From Saccharomycopsis malanga (Eukaryota > Ascomycota > Saccharomycetes > Ascoideales > Saccharomycopsidaceae), in NCBI GenBank assembly GCA_004014935.1, contig CP025326.1, positions 620,001 through 684,000 of the forward strand: a stretch of 64,000 nucleotides of DNA. The letters are read 5' to 3'. Both the position numbers and the translations under genes were made by a program. Shown piece by piece: positions 60,620 through 64,000 of this stretch. A model generated the notes under the pieces. That model searched no databases, was not told where the DNA came from, and worked only from the letters and a program-made list of their open reading frames with translations. Each line of letters begins with the position of its first letter. The first letter of the stretch is position 1.

Positions 60620-61132
60620 AATCGAAAGGATTGATTCGTATATATGATTTAGAGAACTTGAATTGCACGTATTGCATGCCTTTTTCGTGTAGTGCTCAGG
60701 AAATCTTACGAAGGTTATAAGCATTGAATAGTGTATGTTTTCACGCTTCGGCGATGTGTATTAGTGATTATAAATTCTATGGATTGAAATGTGTATCAGA
60801 GATTGAACTGAGGGTTTTAGATACGTGACAGGAGACTGGTTCAATTAGGAAGATTATTTTGAGGCTCCGCCAAGCGATGAGATGTAGCTAGGAGTAGTAA
60901 AAAAGAACTAATCACCAAAGGCTACAGGTGAAACTTCAAATAGATATATTGTAATAATCATGATAAAAATGAGCAAAATTCAGTAAAGATTCAACAAACA
61001 AACATTTATTGTAAATAGTGAAATAAAATATATAATTAGTAAACTTTCAAGTTCCAAAAACTCATAAAACCGATTCCTTCAACCACACATTGATTAACAC
61101 TTTTTAAAGCTTTTAGTAACCATTTAGAAGCC

Positions 61133-61322
61133 TCTAGGCAGGATAGTTCAGTAGCTAGTGCTCTCGGAGAAGAAAATAAGACTTGGCAAAAGGCTGATAG
61201 AAAAAGAGAAAAGACTTGACAGGCTCAAGGGTGAGAAGATTATAAAAACGGGACATGATTGGATTTTACCAAGTCATAGCACGTATATACGAAACTGTTG
61301 TTTATTGGGCTATATAAGATGC
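61133..61322 (+). repeat. Family A SINE-like repeat
   Basis: Head GGCAGGATAGTTCAGTAGCT, GCTCTCGGAGAAGAAAATAA, a duplicated AAAAGAGAAAAGACTTGACAG segment, GGGTGAGAAGATTATAAAAA, TTGGATTTTACCAAGTC, ACGTATATACGAAACTG and a truncated tail TTGGGCTATATAAGATG. Confidence 0.78.
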
Positions 61323-61355
61323 GTTCATGTCTTAACTATTAATAGTGCTAACTTT

Positions 61356-61480
61356 ATTATGGAACAAGATTATGATAAACAGGGCATGCTTAGGCTTTAC
61401 CAGGTCCCCTCGGACATAGCGCGTATACGAAACTGATATGTACTGGGATCGAAATATAAGATATTATTAATAATTATTTA
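61356..61480 (+). repeat. Family A tail fragment
   Basis: ATTATGATAAACAGGGCATG, AGGCTTTACCAGGTCCCC, CGCGTATACGAAACTGATAT, GGGATCGAAATATAAGATAT and an ATT-rich end. It lies directly after the previous copy in the same orientation. Confidence 0.75.
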
Positions 61481-61485
61481 TATAT

Positions 61486-61549
61486 AGTCAACCATAGTCA
61501 ACCATAGTCAACCATAGTTAACCATAGTTAACCATAGTTAATAGTTGAC
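61486..61549. repeat. AGTCAACCAT decamer array, about six units
   Basis: Three AGTCAACCAT then three AGTTAACCAT-type units, at the end of a family A tail and about 200 bp before the LDB17-like ATG. Confidence 0.9.
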
Positions 61550-61749
61550 AATGCACATAGATTACTAATCGCACTCCTAGTATACTAAGAAGATGGGTCT
61601 TCAACAGTGAATGTTGTTTATAACAATACAACTAATAACGTTGTGGGGTGTGCTGTAGGTTATTGAGACGCGAAAGTTTGCGTTTTTCCATGTTGACAAT
61701 ATCGAGTGCATATGTTCTAGTCCGATGAAATTATAGTGAAGAGAGGAAC

Positions 61750-64000
61750 ATGAATAATCTTGACAAGTCGCAATATAATATCAACTCTGTGAAGGAGTTT
61801 TTTGGGTATCTTGACACGTATCTACTATCAGTTGACAAGGAGTTGCTGTATGAGCAGGCGAACTCTCACTTGGGGTTCTATCTTTCGTTTGTAGCAATGT
61901 ATATTGACGTTCCCTCGGAATCGTCCAGAAACGCATTTTCAATAGTATTGTCTGCTAATCCAGAGCAGGTTCTTTACAATGCTGCCTTGAAGCTTATTCG
62001 TTCAGTGCTTTTTCAGCCGCTTACGTTCAAAACGTTTCTTATTTCCAAATTGCTTTCGATGCTCAATTTGAATGTGCAGCTTGGCAACATCAACTTGAAG
62101 CTTTTCATAGGGTTTATATTTATTCTGCTTGTAAACGACAGTCTGCCCAAGCCCAAAGGCAAAGACATGGAGCAATTCAGTGTAAATGATCTCAAGATGC
62201 AGGAGGACCAGAACGGGAATTATATCAACAACTTGAACGAGTCTGTGTTAGACATTCTAACCCAGTATTCGTCGTTCAGAATCTTCTACAAGATCTTGTA
62301 TTTCAACAACTTTATCTACTTGTACCAGAGGCGTAAAAACTTGATTGTGAGCAGGTTTCTCGAGCGGTCCAAAGGCCCTTCAGAGGCTGACGATGGCCTT
62401 CAGATCCATGCAAAATCCGTAGAGTTTTTCAGTCTAAACTACATTGAGACCGGCCAGGGGGCAGAAAACATACAATATAACAAGACGTTGGAAGACGAAT
62501 TGCTTGGGGACGAGCATTACTATTTGAAGAACTGCTTAGTAGCGGAGAAAAAGTTGCTCTATCCTGACACAACCTGTCCAGATATAGATGCCGCCATTGA
62601 ATCCATGTCAGACGAAGAGCTTTCTGACCCCAAGAGCACCGACATTGTGCTACAGCGGATCATCAACAACGACCCGGAATTCAGAAGCATCACACACCAT
62701 CATAAACGTATAATCTTGTCCAAAGTGTACATGAAATTGATATCTACATATCTACAGCTCACCACAGCGAGTTTCAACGAAATCATCTACGTGAACAGCG
62801 ATTTTATTGTAGCGTTCTTGTTGAAAAACTTGTCCATTTTCGAGGAGTTGGACGAAGAAGAGCCCAGTCCCAAACGCACTAGTATGAAGATAGACAATGG
62901 GTTTTACAATGACACATTATTCAAAGGATTGGCTCAGTTTGAGGACTACAAAAAATACTTGAAACAAGCAAACAAAAGGGAACAGAAACATCTCAATCAT
63001 CTCAAATTCGAGTTGGCCTTGACTTTGAACGAACAATATATTGTGATTTCTCATAAACAGCTGGCTTTACAGCATCAATACCAGAGGCTTGTATTGTCGA
63101 AGCTTTTGTGCTATAAACATCTAAAACTCATTCAAATCAAAACAGAAATCAAAAGGATCTTACAAAACAAAGCGGATTTGAGCCAAAAGTTGCAAGAATC
63201 ATTCAACATCAGTTACCAGCAGGAATTGGACCATGTAAACCACTTGAACCAGCAGCAGTTGTATGGATACAACGAAGATATGAGCTTTCTGGTTGATACT
63301 GACGATTTGTTTGCCAAAGTAGCCATGCAATTTCAAGATTCATTCGATAGCCTCAATTTATTTGAGGACAAATTCAATGCCATGAAAGATTTGTTTGAAT
63401 CAAACCTGTTTTTCTGTACTGGAAATCCCCAAGAAGATGAAGCAAACTTTTCTGAATTCATCAATATATTGAAGAAATCCGATTCTCAGCTAGCTAGTAG
63501 TTTATCAGCAGAAACCCTCATCCCGTATTTGAGCCTTGCGGAAGACGAGATACTTTCCATTATACGGCCAAAGATTCGCAACACAGTGTTTGACTCTTTA
63601 ATAGGTGCAAACTACGACACGTCCAAGAACGAAACCCAGTTGAAAGAAGCACTCACATCGTATGTCAACTTTGTAGCGTTTCTCATCTACAACTTCAACC
63701 GTCAGACTAATAACTGCACAAAGGTGTTGATCCTCAAAGCACTATATTTGATATTCAAAGAAATGAAGAAGAATAGTCAAAAACAAACCTTGTCCAGAAA
63801 GAACTCCATTTTCACAAAATCCAACCATGAAATATCGACCGCTCAACACAACAGTTGCGAGTTCTATATAAATGATTTGAAGGTTCTTGTAGACATTTTC
63901 ATCAGAGAGTTGTACAACTTGTCGTCCGAAACCCAATTGCCAGTAATCAACAATTATTTGCGTGTATTTTACCTCCTTTTGGACGTCACCCAGCTCAACT
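61750..64000 (+). CDS. LDB17: Ldb17/SPIN90-like actin regulator, incomplete at window end
   Basis: An open frame of at least 750 codons from the ATG at 61750 (MNNLDKSQYNINSVKEFF) continues past the window edge. The diagnostic part is at about residues 630-750: VLILKALYLIFKEM, then INDLKVLVDIFIRELYNLSS and NNYLRVFYLLLDVTQLN. This matches the conserved domain of S. pombe Dip1, S. cerevisiae Ldb17 and animal SPIN90. An earlier FELALTLNEQYIVISHKQL segment also fits. These proteins activate Arp2/3 to seed unbranched actin at endocytic sites. The N-terminal 400 residues are helical and acidic in the middle; they make this protein much longer than S. cerevisiae Ldb17 (491 aa). The C-terminus is not in the window. 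Confidence 0.75.
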   Translation, partial: MNNLDKSQYNINSVKEFFGYLDTYLLSVDKELLYEQANSHLGFYLSFVAMYIDVPSESSRNAFSIVLSANPEQVLYNAALKLIRSVLFQPLTFKTFLISKLLSMLNLNVQLGNINLKLFIGFIFILLVNDSLPKPKGKDMEQFSVNDLKMQEDQNGNYINNLNESVLDILTQYSSFRIFYKILYFNNFIYLYQRRKNLIVSRFLERSKGPSEADDGLQIHAKSVEFFSLNYIETGQGAENIQYNKTLEDELLGDEHYYLKNCLVAEKKLLYPDTTCPDIDAAIESMSDEELSDPKSTDIVLQRIINNDPEFRSITHHHKRIILSKVYMKLISTYLQLTTASFNEIIYVNSDFIVAFLLKNLSIFEELDEEEPSPKRTSMKIDNGFYNDTLFKGLAQFEDYKKYLKQANKREQKHLNHLKFELALTLNEQYIVISHKQLALQHQYQRLVLSKLLCYKHLKLIQIKTEIKRILQNKADLSQKLQESFNISYQQELDHVNHLNQQQLYGYNEDMSFLVDTDDLFAKVAMQFQDSFDSLNLFEDKFNAMKDLFESNLFFCTGNPQEDEANFSEFINILKKSDSQLASSLSAETLIPYLSLAEDEILSIIRPKIRNTVFDSLIGANYDTSKNETQLKEALTSYVNFVAFLIYNFNRQTNNCTKVLILKALYLIFKEMKKNSQKQTLSRKNSIFTKSNHEISTAQHNSCEFYINDLKVLVDIFIRELYNLSSETQLPVINNYLRVFYLLLDVTQLN

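Larger units (their letters stand above)
60620..61749. other. Intergenic region between SOM1 and LDB17
   Basis: 1.1 kb. GCGATGAGATGTAGC near 60877 resembles a PAC site. Two family A copies and a decamer array follow, listed separately. Confidence 0.5.

Noticed and set aside
61158-61436. 92-codon plus frame before LDB17
   Set aside because: It runs through two family A copies and reads their body segments.
1-64000. CRISPR arrays, prophage, operons, bacterial signals
   Set aside because: The tandem repeats have no spacers, and gene content, splicing and spacing are eukaryotic.

Overview
This window looks like a nuclear chromosome segment of an ascomycete budding yeast. Genes are compact, intergenic DNA is AT-rich with poly(A) tracts, and introns are short, near gene starts, with TACTAAC-type branch points. 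The gene set fits Saccharomycotina: FACT SPT16, Aurora IPL1, retromer VPS35, ATG13, AIM9, ICP55 and SOM1. A cullin 3, a COP9 subunit 1 and a HOP1 with a PHD-like centre fit lineages outside Saccharomyces. CTG codons are rare (two in the last 300 codons of CUL3). I infer, without proof, a CTG-clade yeast.

Layout: 0.1-9 kb carries an unknown protein, PRP18, an aldo-keto reductase, TMA19 and the divergent CDC23. 9-15.5 kb carries repeats and CUL3. 15.6-18.1 kb has two tiny genes, one a minimal GPI glycopeptide precursor. 18.9-21.4 kb is three-exon ATG13, followed by a 2.8 kb gene-poor stretch. 24-30 kb has MDM38/LETM1, DUT1, MSL1 (U2B'') and an unknown small protein. 31-40 kb has VPS35 and the divergent pair IPL1/SPT16. 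41.7-57 kb has HOP1, ICP55, CSN1, an MRX1-like PPR protein and AIM9. 57.3-64 kb has a doubtful small membrane ORF, MMS2, SOM1 and an LDB17/SPIN90-like gene that runs off the end.

Seven genes are spliced, with 11 introns of 49-115 nt. Simple ORF reading misses real start exons of TMA19, CUL3, ATG13, IPL1, CSN1 and MMS2, and the junction joining the two halves of HOP1.

The most unusual content is between the genes. A short tRNA-headed repeat (family A, about 185-290 bp) occurs roughly 25 times, in both orientations. It has a pol III box A, in a subset a box B, and a constant 3' end running into ATT-rich DNA. One copy has a 14-bp target-site duplication. A second, about 1-kb family (B, five long copies plus a fragment) carries a tRNA-Asn-like box A/B region, and two of its copies end in the same 3' tail as family A. 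I read A as an active-looking SINE family, and A and B together as users of one retrotransposition machinery that is not in the window.

Functional links: CUL3 and CSN1 are the substrate and a scaffold subunit of the neddylation/deneddylation cycle. ICP55, AIM9, MDM38, SOM1 and the PPR protein are mitochondrial. ICP55, the PPR gene and AIM9 are also close neighbours in Saccharomyces cerevisiae (YER078C, YER077C, YER080W, from memory), which supports their identification.
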